This document shows, one piece after another, positions 1-8,739 of a stretch of DNA of 64,000 bases. How positions within the stretch are numbered: the first letter of the stretch is position 1; each line of letters starts with the position of its first letter. A model generated the notes under the pieces. The model ran no database searches. It worked only from the letters and a program-made list of their open reading frames with translations, and was not told the origin of the DNA. The stretch lies in NCBI RefSeq assembly GCF_036231355.1, contig NZ_CP109496.1:7192001-7256000 (forward strand), in the 5' to 3' direction. Origin of the DNA: Streptomyces sp. NBC_01431 (GTDB taxonomy: Bacteria; Actinomycetota; Actinomycetes; Streptomycetales; Streptomycetaceae). The position numbers and the translations under genes are program-made.

Positions 1-27
1 CAGGGGTCAAAGGGTTCCGGATTAATC

Positions 28-42
28 TTACAAATCTTGTAA
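28..42. promoter_or_regulatory. Possible operator palindrome
   Basis: TTACAA-ATC-TTGTAA is a perfect 6+6 bp inverted repeat in an AT-rich patch just before the hairpin at 61-92. It could be a dimeric repressor site. No neighbouring regulator is visible, so the role is inferred only. Confidence 0.25.
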
Positions 43-60
43 AAGTGACTGATCCGTCAG

Positions 61-92
61 CGGGGGTCCTCGGCGCGTGCCGAGGACCCCCG
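61..92. terminator. Strong hairpin, likely terminator of the gene left of the window
   Basis: A perfect 14 bp stem (CGGGGGTCCTCGGC) with a 4 nt loop. There is no U-tract, as is usual for streptomycete terminators. It probably ends a transcript entering from outside the window. Confidence 0.7.
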
Positions 93-778
93 ACGTGCTG
101 AGGGCCGCCGAGCGGCAGAGTGTGCGCTGTCACGGCCGGGCCCTCCAGGCGGTGGGCGGCGTACGTCATCGAGGGGTGGCGGGCGGTGCCGGGGGAGCGG
201 GGGCGAGCTCGGGGCGGTGTCCCGTGCGGAAACCACCGGTGGAAAACCCCGCCGGTCGGGCTCGGCGCGCGCGATCCGGCGAGCGGCTCGGCGATGCCGA
301 CGCGGGCCCCGCGGACCGTGAAGCCGCCACGGACCGGAACGAGCCCGAAGGCGTGCCGAGCGGTGAAGGTGGTGCCGAGTGGCGCGGGTCGGTCTCGTAG
401 CGGCCGAGGCCGGGCGCCGCTGGAGTGCGTCAACCGCTCCCGGCCGGGCTGCCCGCCCACGACGCCTGCCCCGGTCGCTTCCCGCAACTCCCTTGGACGC
501 CAAGGGGGTTGGGCTGTCCTGGCGGCGCCGACGAGGTGGTGGCGTCTTGGCGGACTCCGGCGCGTTCCCGGACACGCCGTGGCAATACCGGGCTCGGCGG
601 CCGGCGCGGCGGATGCTTGATTCTGCTCGTTTGAAGGGAGCCATTGACAAGAACGAGCATCAGTACTGCACTGGCTGATGCCCTCCGGCAGGCTCGTACC
701 GGAGGGGATCGGCACCTTCCCCGCCCTCGACCGCATCCCGCCCGGACCCCAACCGGCCGGGCCAGGAAGGAATCTGTC
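93..778. other. Non-coding region upstream of the galactosidase gene
   Basis: No reading frame here has a good ribosome site or recognisable product; the open frames on both strands are low-complexity Arg/Pro/Ala. TTGACA at 644-649 could be a -35 box for the downstream gene, with only a weak -10 candidate 17 bases on (TGCACT). Confidence 0.4.
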
Positions 779-2497
779 GTGCCGTCACATCCCACGCGCC
801 GCCGGAGAGTCGCCAGCCTGCTCGCCGCCCTCCTGGCCGTACCGCTGACCGCGACCGGCGCCCTCGCCGCCCCCGGTGCACCGGCCTCCGCGGCCGCCCC
901 CAAGGCCCCTGCCCAGAGCCGGACCCTGGCCGCGACTCCGCCGATGGGCTGGAACAACTGGGCGCACTACATGTGCGACATCAGCGAACAGACCGTCCTG
1001 CACAACGCCGACGCCCTTGTCTCCACGGGCCTCGCCGCCAAGGGCTACCGCACGCTGACCGTGGACGACTGCTGGATGGCCAAGAGCCGGGACGGCGCGG
1101 GCGACCTCGTCGCGGACCCGGCGCGGTTCCCGCACGGCATGGCCTGGCTCGGCTCCTATCTGCACTCCCGCGGCCTGAAGTTCGGCATCTACGAGGACGC
1201 GGGCTCCGCCACCTGCGGCGGCTACCCCGGCAGCGGCCGCTCCGCGACGGGCGGCGCCGACCACTTCGCCCAGGACGCCGCGACCTTCGCGTCCTGGGGC
1301 GTGGACTACCTCAAACTCGACGGCTGCAACCTGTACGTCGAACCCGGCCAGACCAAGGAGCAGGCGTACCACCAGGCATACGACGCCGCGGCCGGGGCCC
1401 TGGCGGGAACCGGGCGGGACATCGTGTTCTCCGAATCGGCACCCGCCTACTTCCAGAGCGGCCAATGGGGCAACCCCGGCTGGTTCTCGGTGCTGTCCTG
1501 GGTGGGCCAGGACGGCCAGCTCTGGCGCGAGGGCTACGACATCGCGACGTACGACCCGCAGAAGCCCGGCACGAGCCGCTGGCCGAGCGTGCTGACCAAC
1601 TACGGCTACAACCGCTGGATCGGCCGCTACGCCGGGCCGGGCAACTGGAACGACCCCGACTTCGTGCTCGCCGGCGCCCCCGGTCTCACCGCCGACGAAT
1701 CGCGCAGCCAGGTCGCGCTCTGGTCGATGATGGCCGCCCCGCTGATCCTCTCCTCCGACGTGGCGGCCCTCACCCCGGCCGGGCTGTCCGCCCTCGGCAA
1801 CACCGATCTCGTCGCGATCGACCAGGACGGTCTCGGACGGCAGGCCGGTGTGGTCGCCACCAACGGCACGACCGATGTGCTGGCCCGCCCGCTGGCAGAC
1901 GGCGACCGGGCCGTCGCCGTGCTCAACCGCTCCTCGTCGGCGCAGAAGGTCTCCACCTCCCTCGCGTCGATCGGCCTGCCCGGTTGCACGGTGAAGGCCA
2001 AGGACCTGTGGAGCGGGGCGAGTTCGAGCACCTCGTCCGCGCTGAGCGCGACCGTACCCGCCCACGGCACCGCGATCTGGCGGCTCACCCCCGGCCAGGG
2101 CTGCGCGGCGGCCGTGCCGACGGGACAGGTCACCGGCAACGGTGCCAACTGCGTGGACGTGTCCAACAGCGGCACCGCGGACGGCACACCGGTGATCCTC
2201 TACCCCTGCACCGGCCAAGCCAACCAGCGCTGGACCCTGGGCGACGACGAGAGTGTGGAAGCGCTCGGCAAGTGCCTGACCGCGAGCGGCGCCGACGCGG
2301 GAGGCGCGGCCACCCTGTCGGAGTGCACCGGCGCGGACACCCAGCGGTGGTCCACCGACCAGGACGGCACGCTGGTCAACGCCGCGTCCGGGCTCTGCCT
2401 CGACGTGTACGGCGGCGGAACGGCGAGCGGCACCAAGCTCGACACCTGGACCTGCGGCGACCATCAGGCCAACCAGACCTGGGCGCTGCCCGTGTGA
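779..2497 (+). CDS. Secreted GH27 alpha-galactosidase with C-terminal ricin-type lectin (CBM13)
   Basis: Hydrolyses terminal alpha-1,6-galactose from oligo- or polysaccharides outside the cell. The GTG at 779 is chosen because AGGAAGG lies 8 bases before it and the product starts with a twin-Arg-like basic signal peptide (RRRR, then a hydrophobic stretch ending near ALAAP). The GH27 signature PMGWNNW is at residues 55-61. The nucleophile is D181 in LKLDGCN and the acid/base is D294 in WNDPDF. From about residue 440 to 572 there is a beta-trefoil with three QxW-type repeats (NQRW, TQRW, NQTW), a galactose/xylan-binding CBM13. Length 572 aa fits the streptomycete form. It is monocistronic and converges on the next gene with a gap of only 9 bases. 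The family assignment is secure; the exact substrate is not shown. Confidence 0.93.
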   Translation: MPSHPTRRRRVASLLAALLAVPLTATGALAAPGAPASAAAPKAPAQSRTLAATPPMGWNNWAHYMCDISEQTVLHNADALVSTGLAAKGYRTLTVDDCWMAKSRDGAGDLVADPARFPHGMAWLGSYLHSRGLKFGIYEDAGSATCGGYPGSGRSATGGADHFAQDAATFASWGVDYLKLDGCNLYVEPGQTKEQAYHQAYDAAAGALAGTGRDIVFSESAPAYFQSGQWGNPGWFSVLSWVGQDGQLWREGYDIATYDPQKPGTSRWPSVLTNYGYNRWIGRYAGPGNWNDPDFVLAGAPGLTADESRSQVALWSMMAAPLILSSDVAALTPAGLSALGNTDLVAIDQDGLGRQAGVVATNGTTDVLARPLADGDRAVAVLNRSSSAQKVSTSLASIGLPGCTVKAKDLWSGASSSTSSALSATVPAHGTAIWRLTPGQGCAAAVPTGQVTGNGANCVDVSNSGTADGTPVILYPCTGQANQRWTLGDDESVEALGKCLTASGADAGGAATLSECTGADTQRWSTDQDGTLVNAASGLCLDVYGGGTASGTKLDTWTCGDHQANQTWALPV

Positions 2498-2506
2498 CCT
2501 GGGGCG

Positions 2507-3103
2507 TCAGCCCGCGGGGACGAGCTCCTGTCGCACGCTGATCGCATCGAGGCGGATCGTGAACGCCGCGGTGTCCTCGGCGCCCAGCGACAGGAGCTTC
2601 TCCTTGTCCGCGCCCACGCTCACCTCGACCCGGAAGGCGACGACATGAAGGCGCTCGCCGGTCTCCTCGTCCTGGAGCGCGAAGAGGAGGTTGTAGGAGT
2701 AGCGGGTGCCCTCCTGCGCGTCGTGGAAGGCGAGGTGCGCGGCACCCTCCTGTTCGCCGAGGCCGAGGAACACCCGGGCAAGCGCGGCGTCGGTCTTCGC
2801 CCAGAAGACCGGGTTCCCGAACGGCTCGACCAGCGCCTGGCGCACGGCCTGCTTCAGCGTGAGGACCAGAACCTGCACCGGCGCCGTCTCCTGGAGGCCG
2901 AAACCGGGGATGATCTTGACGACGGTGCTGTCCGGCAGCCCGCGCGCGGCCGAGCGCACCGCCGCGAAGTCGAAGCCGTCGGCCGCCGGTGCTATCGCCT
3001 CCTGGAGCACCGCCTGGGCCGCCCGCGTCCGGTCCCAGGCGTCCGGGCCGACTTCCACGACCGTCCTGAAGGCGGCCTTTGTGCTGGTGGCCCGGTCAAC
3101 CAT
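2507..3103 (-). CDS. Conserved protein of unknown function
   Basis: A 198 aa soluble protein with no signal peptide or membrane segment. The ATG at 3103 follows GGGAG by 6 bases. The middle holds an LVLTLKQAVRQALVEPFG-like helix and the end is beta-rich with acidic/hydrophobic alternation. I do not recognise the family. It faces away from the betaine operon across a 282 bp spacer that must carry both promoters, so co-regulation is possible but not shown. It is probably a real gene: strong third-position GC and good ribosome site. Confidence 0.75.
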   Translation of the reverse strand: MVDRATSTKAAFRTVVEVGPDAWDRTRAAQAVLQEAIAPAADGFDFAAVRSAARGLPDSTVVKIIPGFGLQETAPVQVLVLTLKQAVRQALVEPFGNPVFWAKTDAALARVFLGLGEQEGAAHLAFHDAQEGTRYSYNLLFALQDEETGERLHVVAFRVEVSVGADKEKLLSLGAEDTAAFTIRLDAISVRQELVPAG

Positions 3104-3385
3104 GGCTGCTCCCGCGGAGGTTGGAAGTGATCACGTGCAGACGCGCCAGTATGCACAAGGGGTCACCGGATGGCAGAGCGGTCTCATATTCCGTACGCGG
3201 TGGGACCGATTCTGACCTTCTCCAGGGCGTGCGTAACCGGCTGTGACCATGCGTGCCGCTCTGACCTGCATGAACCACGGAAAGTGACGCCCGTCACTTC
3301 GGGTGATTTTTTCGGCATGTTCCCCGCATGCCGGGGCAGGGGCGGTGATGGCCCTGTCCCAGCACCGCATCGGAGGATCCGAACC

Positions 3386-4873
3386 ATGCCCGAGCTTTTC
3401 ATCGACGGCCAGTGGCAAGGCGCCGTCGACGGGCGGACCCGTGAGATCCGGTGTCCCGCCGACGGCACCCTGGTCGCCACCGTCGACGAGGCGGGTCCCA
3501 AGGACACCGCCGCCGCGATCGCCGCGGCCCGCGCGGCCTTCGACCACGGTCCGTGGCCGAGGACCGCGCCGGCCGAGCGCGGCGCACTCCTGCTGCGCGT
3601 CGCCGACCTGCTCGTACGCGACAAGGAGCAGCTCGCCCGCGCCGAGTCCCTCGACACCGGCAAGCGCCTGGTCGAGTCCCGCTACGACATGGACGACATC
3701 GCCAACTGCTTCCGCTATTTCGGAACGCTCGTCACCGCGCAGGGCGCCGGCCGCGTCGTCGACACCGGCAACCCGGTCGTGGACAGTCGCGTCGTGCAGG
3801 AGCCGGTGGGTGTGTGCGGCCTGATCACGCCGTGGAACTACCCGCTGCTCCAGACCGCGTGGAAGGTCGCCCCGGCGATCGGCGCGGGCAACACCTTCGT
3901 GCTGAAGCCCAGCGAGCTCACCCCGCACACCGCCATCCACCTCATGAAGCTCCTTCAGGAGGCCGGGCTGCCGGACGGCGTCGCCAACCTCGTCCTCGGT
4001 GCGGGACCCGAGGCGGGCGCGCCGCTCGCCGAGCACCAGGACGTCGACCTCGTCTCCTTCACCGGCGGGCTCGTGACCGGCCGCCGCATCATGGCCGCGG
4101 CCTCCTCCACCGTGAAGAAGACCGCGCTCGAACTCGGCGGCAAGAACCCCAACATCGTCTTCGCCGACGCGGGCAAGGACGAGGCGAGCTTCGACGCCGC
4201 CGTGGACAACGCGCTCACCGCCGTGTTCCTGCACTCCGGACAGGTCTGCTCGGCCGGTACCCGGCTCCTGGTCGAGGACGCGCTGCACGACCGCTTCGTG
4301 GACGAACTGGTGCGCCGCGCCCGGCAGATCCGGCTCGGCGGACCCTTCGACGAGCGCGCCGAGACCGGCCCGCTGATCTCCGCGGCCCACCGCGACAAGG
4401 TCGAGGCGTACGTCGCCGCGGGCGTCGCCGAGGGCGCCGTGCTGCGCTGCGGCGGCGCACGGCCCGAGGACCCCGCGCTGGCGTTCGGCCACTACTACCC
4501 GCCGACCATCCTGGACGAGTGCCGGGCCGGTATGAGCGTGGTGCGGGAGGAGTCCTTCGGGCCCGTCCTGACCGTCGAGCGCTTCACCGACGAGGACGAG
4601 GCGGTGCGCCTGGCCAACGACACGGTCTACGGCCTGGCCGGCGCGGTGTGGAGCACCGACGAGGCCAGGGCGCGGCGCGTCGCGGCCCGGCTGCGCCTGG
4701 GCACCGTATGGATCAACGACTTCCATCCGTACGTCCCGCAGGCCGAGTGGGGCGGCTACAAGCAGTCCGGCACCGGGCGCGAGCTCGGGCCCGCGGGCCT
4801 GGCCGAGTACCAGGAGACCAAGCACATCTGGCGCAACACCGCCCCCGAACCCCAGCGGTGGTTCGAGAGCTGA
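3386..4873 (+). CDS. betB: Betaine-aldehyde dehydrogenase
   Basis: NAD(P)-dependent oxidation of betaine aldehyde to glycine betaine in the cytosol. The start at 3386 is preceded by GGAGGA 8 bases upstream. Longer upstream frames lack a site. The 495 aa product is a full-length aldehyde dehydrogenase: TPWNYPL substrate/cofactor region, ELGGKNP with the general-base Glu at about residue 249, and GQVCSAGTR with the catalytic Cys at about 288. Between them there is a loop some five residues longer than in ALDH2-type enzymes. The substrate is inferred mainly from the operon, since a permease and a choline oxidase follow in the same direction. Other aldehydes cannot be excluded from sequence alone. 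Confidence 0.85.
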   Translation: MPELFIDGQWQGAVDGRTREIRCPADGTLVATVDEAGPKDTAAAIAAARAAFDHGPWPRTAPAERGALLLRVADLLVRDKEQLARAESLDTGKRLVESRYDMDDIANCFRYFGTLVTAQGAGRVVDTGNPVVDSRVVQEPVGVCGLITPWNYPLLQTAWKVAPAIGAGNTFVLKPSELTPHTAIHLMKLLQEAGLPDGVANLVLGAGPEAGAPLAEHQDVDLVSFTGGLVTGRRIMAAASSTVKKTALELGGKNPNIVFADAGKDEASFDAAVDNALTAVFLHSGQVCSAGTRLLVEDALHDRFVDELVRRARQIRLGGPFDERAETGPLISAAHRDKVEAYVAAGVAEGAVLRCGGARPEDPALAFGHYYPPTILDECRAGMSVVREESFGPVLTVERFTDEDEAVRLANDTVYGLAGAVWSTDEARARRVAARLRLGTVWINDFHPYVPQAEWGGYKQSGTGRELGPAGLAEYQETKHIWRNTAPEPQRWFES

Positions 4874-4962
4874 CCCGCTGAACCCCGGCCGGTCCTCGAC
4901 GGGCACCGGCCGGGCACCGCCCCCATGCCTCCTCCTGTTCCCTGCCTACTTGGAGTCTGGTC

Positions 4963-6501
4963 ATGAGCATGACCAAGGATGATGCCGAACTCCAGGAGTT
5001 CGGCTACAGACCCGAACTCAAGCGCACGCTCGGCAACTTCCACACCTTCGCCGCCGGCATCAGCTACATCTCGATCCTCACCGGCACCTTCCAGCTGTTC
5101 TACTTCGGCTTCGGATTCGGCGGGCCCGCCTACTGGTGGTCGTGGCCGCTCGTCTTCGTCGGCCAGCTGATGGTCGCCCTGTGCTTCGCCGAACTCGCCG
5201 CCCGCTACCCGGTGGCGGGCTCCGTCTACAACTGGGCCAAGAAGCTCGGTGGTCCGCACGTCGGCTGGCTGGCCGGCTGGATGATGCTGATCGCCTCGAT
5301 CGTGTCGATCGCCGCGGTGGCCCTGGCCTACCAGGCCACCCTGCCCCAGATCTCGAAGGCGTTCCAGATCGTCGGCGACGGCACTGGCACCTACGACGTC
5401 GCCACCAACGCCGTCATCCTCGCCGCGGTGCTGATCCTGTTCACCACCCTGGTCAACGCGTTCGGCGTCAAACTGATGGCCCGCATCAACACGGCGGGCG
5501 TCTTCCTCGAACTCGTCGCCACCGTCGTCCTGATCGTGCTGTTCGCCGTGCACGTCGTGCGCGGCCCCGGCGTCGTGCTCGACACCCACGGCCACGGCAG
5601 CGGCGGAAGCTTCGGTTACATGGGCGCGTTCCTCACCGCGGCCCTCGCCTCCGCCTACGTGATGTACGGGTTCGACACGGCCGCCTCCCTCGGCGAGGAG
5701 TCCGTCGACCCCTCCCGCAACGCGCCCCGCGCGATCCTGCGGGCGCTGCTCGCCTCGTTCGTCCTCGGCGGACTGATCCTGATCCTCGCGCTGATGAGCG
5801 TCAGCAGCCTCGACGGCAAGGGCATCACCACCGACGGACTCCAGTACGTGGTCCTCGACGTACTCGGCGACACCGGCGGCAAACTCATGCTCTGGTGCGT
5901 TCTGATAGCCGTCACCGTGTGCGCGCTCGCCGTGCACACCGCGGCGATCCGCCTCGCGTTCGCGATGTCCAGGGACAACAACCTGCCCGCCGCGTCCCTG
6001 ATGGCGAAGGTCAGCCCGCGCTTCAAGACCCCGGTGCTGCCCGCCGTCGTTATCGGCGTACTGGCCCTGGTGATCCTCCTGGTGAACATCCGCCAGCCGC
6101 AGATCTTCTCGGTCGTCACCAGCATCGGCATCATCATGATCTACGTCGCCTATCTGCTGGTCACGGCGCCGATGCTGATCGCCCGCCTGCGCGGCAAGTG
6201 GACCCCGGCGGGCGAGGGCAAGTTCTCGCTGGGCCGCTGGGGCCTGCCGGTGAACATCCTCGCCGTGCTGTGGGGCGGCGCGATGACCATCAACCTGACC
6301 TGGCCGCGCGCCGAGGTCTACAACGCCGCCGCCCCCTACCACTGGTACCTGCGCTGGGGCGCCTTCCTCTTCGTCGGAGCCGTCCTGCTCGGCGGCTTCG
6401 CCTACTACTGGTTCATCCAGCGCCACCGCACCGGTGTGCTCGCGAGCCATGCCGCCCAGGACAACGAAAGTGAGCCGGAGAACCATGTCCACGCAGCCTG
6501 A
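4963..6501 (+). CDS. APC-superfamily amino acid/choline-type permease
   Basis: An integral membrane transporter of 512 aa with about 12 hydrophobic helices, beginning with a short cytosolic tail and the family-typical stretch TFAAGISYISILTG. It resembles the amino acid/choline transporter (ACT) branch of the APC superfamily, which includes yeast choline and GABA permeases. Start ATG 4963, with TGGAG 7 bases upstream. It sits between the betaine-aldehyde dehydrogenase and choline oxidase genes, and its last 17 bases overlap the oxidase start. Import of choline (or a related quaternary amine) is therefore the most likely job, by context. Choline uptake is more often done by BCCT or ABC systems. 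Confidence 0.8.
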   Translation: MSMTKDDAELQEFGYRPELKRTLGNFHTFAAGISYISILTGTFQLFYFGFGFGGPAYWWSWPLVFVGQLMVALCFAELAARYPVAGSVYNWAKKLGGPHVGWLAGWMMLIASIVSIAAVALAYQATLPQISKAFQIVGDGTGTYDVATNAVILAAVLILFTTLVNAFGVKLMARINTAGVFLELVATVVLIVLFAVHVVRGPGVVLDTHGHGSGGSFGYMGAFLTAALASAYVMYGFDTAASLGEESVDPSRNAPRAILRALLASFVLGGLILILALMSVSSLDGKGITTDGLQYVVLDVLGDTGGKLMLWCVLIAVTVCALAVHTAAIRLAFAMSRDNNLPAASLMAKVSPRFKTPVLPAVVIGVLALVILLVNIRQPQIFSVVTSIGIIMIYVAYLLVTAPMLIARLRGKWTPAGEGKFSLGRWGLPVNILAVLWGGAMTINLTWPRAEVYNAAAPYHWYLRWGAFLFVGAVLLGGFAYYWFIQRHRTGVLASHAAQDNESEPENHVHAA

Positions 6502-8065
6502 ATCCCCCGTCCGCACCGAGGAGTTCGACTACGTCGTCGTCGGCGGCGGCACCGCGGGCAACGTGGTCGCGGCCCGCCTCAGCGAGGACCCCTCCGTCAC
6601 CGTGTGCGTCCTGGAGGCCGGACCCTCCGACGTCGGTGACGACAACGTCCTCAAGCTCGACCGCTGGATGGGCCTCCTTGAGTCCGGCTACGACTGGGAC
6701 TACCCCGTCGAGCCGCAGTCCCACGGCAACAGCTTCATGCGGCACGCCCGCGCCAAGGTGCTCGGCGGCTGTTCCTCGCACAACTCGTGCATCGCCTTCT
6801 GGGCGCCCGCCGAGGACCTCAACGCCTGGGAAGCGGCGGGCTGTTCGGGCTGGGGAGCCGCCGACATCTTCCCCCTGTACCAGCGCCTGGAGACCAACGA
6901 CGCCCCCGGCGACCACCACGGCCGCAGCGGCCCGGTGAAGATCCGCAACGTCAAGTCCGCCGACCCCTGCGGCGCGGCCCTCCTCGACGCCTGCGCCCAA
7001 CAGGGCATCCCCACCACGCAGTTCAACGACGGCAAGACCGTGATCCGGGGCGCCAACTGGTTCCAGATCAACTCCGACGAGAACAACATCCGCCAGTCCT
7101 CCTCGGTGGCCTATCTGCACCCCGTGATGGACAAGCGACCCAACCTCGTCGTGCGCACCGGGGTCCGTGCCAAGAAGCTCCTGATCGACGGCGACCGGCG
7201 CTGCACCGGCGCCGAGTACCTCGACCCGGACCTGATCCACACCCGTACCGTCACCGCCCGGCGAGAGGTCATCGTCTCCTGCGGCTCCATCGACACCCCC
7301 AAGCTGCTCATGCTGTCCGGCATCGGTCCGGCGGCCCATCTGCGCGACGTGGGCGTGGACGTCCTCGTGGACGCCCCCGGCGTCGGCGAGAACCTCCAGG
7401 ACCACCCCGAGGGCGTCATCATGTGGGAGGCCAAGCAGCCCATGACGACGGCCTCCACGCAGTGGTGGGAGATCGGCATCTTCGCGGACACCGAACCCGG
7501 CCTTGAGCGACCGGACCTGATGTTCCACTACGGCCAGGTGCCGTTCGACATGAACACCGCCCGGTACGGCTACCCCACCACCGAGAACGCGTTCTGCCTC
7601 ACCCCCAACGTGACGCAGGCCAAGTCGCGCGGCACCGTGCGGCTGCGCACCCGCGACTACCGGGACAAGCCGATGGTCGACCCGCGCTACTTCACGCACG
7701 AGCACGACGAGCGGGTGATGACGTACGGCCTGAAGCTGGCCCGCGAGATCGCGGCGCAGCCCGCGCTGAGCGGCTGGGCGGGCGCCGAACTCGCGCCCGG
7801 CCCGGATGTGCGCACCGACGACGAGCTGCTCGACTACATCCGCAAGACCCACAACACCGTCTACCACCCCGCCTCCACGGTGAAGATGGGTGCGGACGAC
7901 GACCCGATGGCGCCGCTGGACGCCAAGCTGCGCGTCAAGGGCATCGACGGGCTGCGGGTCTGCGACGGCTCGGTCATGCCGGAGCTCGTGACCGTCAACC
8001 CGTGCATCACCACGATGGCGATCGGCGAGAAGTGCGCCGACCTCCTCAAGGCCGACGCGCGCTGA
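6485..8065 (+). CDS. codA: Choline oxidase (FAD-dependent GMC oxidoreductase)
   Basis: Oxidises choline through betaine aldehyde to glycine betaine with O2, producing H2O2. The ATG at 6485 follows GGAG and overlaps the permease end, indicating translational coupling. The 526 aa protein has the FAD dinucleotide motif VVGGGTAGN near the N-terminus. All active-site residues known from Arthrobacter choline oxidase have counterparts: H99 in GGCSSHNSC (the His that carries covalent FAD), E309, H348, H461 and N505 (H99, E312, H351, H466, N510 in the Arthrobacter enzyme). Large blocks such as FMRHARAKV and STQWWEIGIF also match that enzyme as I remember it. This supports oxidase rather than membrane-type choline dehydrogenase, although a dehydrogenase annotation is common. 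Confidence 0.9.
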   Translation: MSTQPESPVRTEEFDYVVVGGGTAGNVVAARLSEDPSVTVCVLEAGPSDVGDDNVLKLDRWMGLLESGYDWDYPVEPQSHGNSFMRHARAKVLGGCSSHNSCIAFWAPAEDLNAWEAAGCSGWGAADIFPLYQRLETNDAPGDHHGRSGPVKIRNVKSADPCGAALLDACAQQGIPTTQFNDGKTVIRGANWFQINSDENNIRQSSSVAYLHPVMDKRPNLVVRTGVRAKKLLIDGDRRCTGAEYLDPDLIHTRTVTARREVIVSCGSIDTPKLLMLSGIGPAAHLRDVGVDVLVDAPGVGENLQDHPEGVIMWEAKQPMTTASTQWWEIGIFADTEPGLERPDLMFHYGQVPFDMNTARYGYPTTENAFCLTPNVTQAKSRGTVRLRTRDYRDKPMVDPRYFTHEHDERVMTYGLKLAREIAAQPALSGWAGAELAPGPDVRTDDELLDYIRKTHNTVYHPASTVKMGADDDPMAPLDAKLRVKGIDGLRVCDGSVMPELVTVNPCITTMAIGEKCADLLKADAR

Positions 8066-8075
8066 CATCCGCCGA

Positions 8076-8112
8076 CCGGCTCGGGGCCTCCCGTACGGCG
8101 GCCCGGAGCCGG
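8076..8112 (+). terminator. Terminator of the choline operon
   Basis: An imperfect hairpin with outer arms CCGGCTC/GAGCCGG and a GGGGCC/GGCCC inner stem, starting 10 bases after the choline oxidase stop. Confidence 0.5.
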
Positions 8113-8206
8113 GGCGGCGTACGCGGCCCGAAAGGGGCGCTGTGACCTTGTGCGGCTCCGCCGCGGGGGCGACCACCCGCGGCCGGCATGACGTCCCGCG
8201 AAGCGG

Positions 8207-8680
8207 CTAGGCCGGGGGAAGCAGCGGCCCGCAGTCCCACTGCTGGAAGATCAGCCGGGTCTCCACCCGGGCCACCTCGGGCCGTGAGGTGAACTCGTCA
8301 AGCACGAGCCGCTGGAGATCCGCGGTGTCGGCCACGGTCACATGCACCAGATAGTCGTCGGGGCCGGTCAGATGGAACAGCGACCGCGACTCCGGCAGCG
8401 CCCTGACCCGCTCCACGAACGGACCGATCAGATCACGCCGGTGCGGACGCACCTGCACGGAAAGCAGCGCCTGGAGCCCCCGGCCCAGCTTGGCCGGATC
8501 GACGCGCAGCTGATAGCCCAGGATCACGCCGGTGCGGCGCAGCCGCGCCACCCGGTCCAGGCAGGTCGACGGAGCCACCCCGACTTCGGCGGCGAGATCA
8601 CGGTAGGTCGTGCGTGCGTCGTTCTGCAGAAGGCGCAGAATGTGCAGATCCACCGGGTCCAGTACGACGGATTCGGCCAT
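8207..8680 (-). CDS. Lrp/AsnC-family transcriptional regulator
   Basis: A 157 aa DNA-binding regulator. The start is placed at MAESVVLDPVD. A longer frame exists upstream but is arginine/tryptophan-rich and runs into the divergent promoter. Residues about 8-55 form the AsnC winged helix (LDPVDLHILRLLQNDARTTY, then the recognition helix VAPSTCLDRVARL). Residues about 75-145 form the RAM ligand-binding domain with the typical GPDDYLVHVTV strand. It is divergent from the PLP lyase gene, with 59 bp between start codons. It most likely controls that gene in response to a sulfur amino acid or other amino acid, which is the usual arrangement of this pair. Confidence 0.9.
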   Translation of the reverse strand: MAESVVLDPVDLHILRLLQNDARTTYRDLAAEVGVAPSTCLDRVARLRRTGVILGYQLRVDPAKLGRGLQALLSVQVRPHRRDLIGPFVERVRALPESRSLFHLTGPDDYLVHVTVADTADLQRLVLDEFTSRPEVARVETRLIFQQWDCGPLLPPA

Positions 8681-8739
8681 GGCCCGAACGTAACACGGAG
8701 TGTGGTCCGCGGGGCCCGGGGACTGTTCACAGTGGCCCC
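8681..8739. promoter_or_regulatory. Divergent promoter region between regulator and PLP lyase
   Basis: Only 59 bases separate the two start codons, so both promoters and the Lrp-type operator must lie here. No Shine-Dalgarno is evident before the ATG at 8740, so that transcript may be leaderless. Confidence 0.5.

Noticed and set aside
57..650. A 197-residue reverse frame in the first 650 bases
   Set aside because: Arg/Pro/Ser low-complexity product, crosses the terminator hairpin, no ribosome site.
785..2464. Long reverse frames opposite the galactosidase (and similar long frames opposite most genes)
   Set aside because: In GC-rich DNA the strand opposite a gene is often open; these lack ribosome sites and sensible composition, and the forward genes are well supported.
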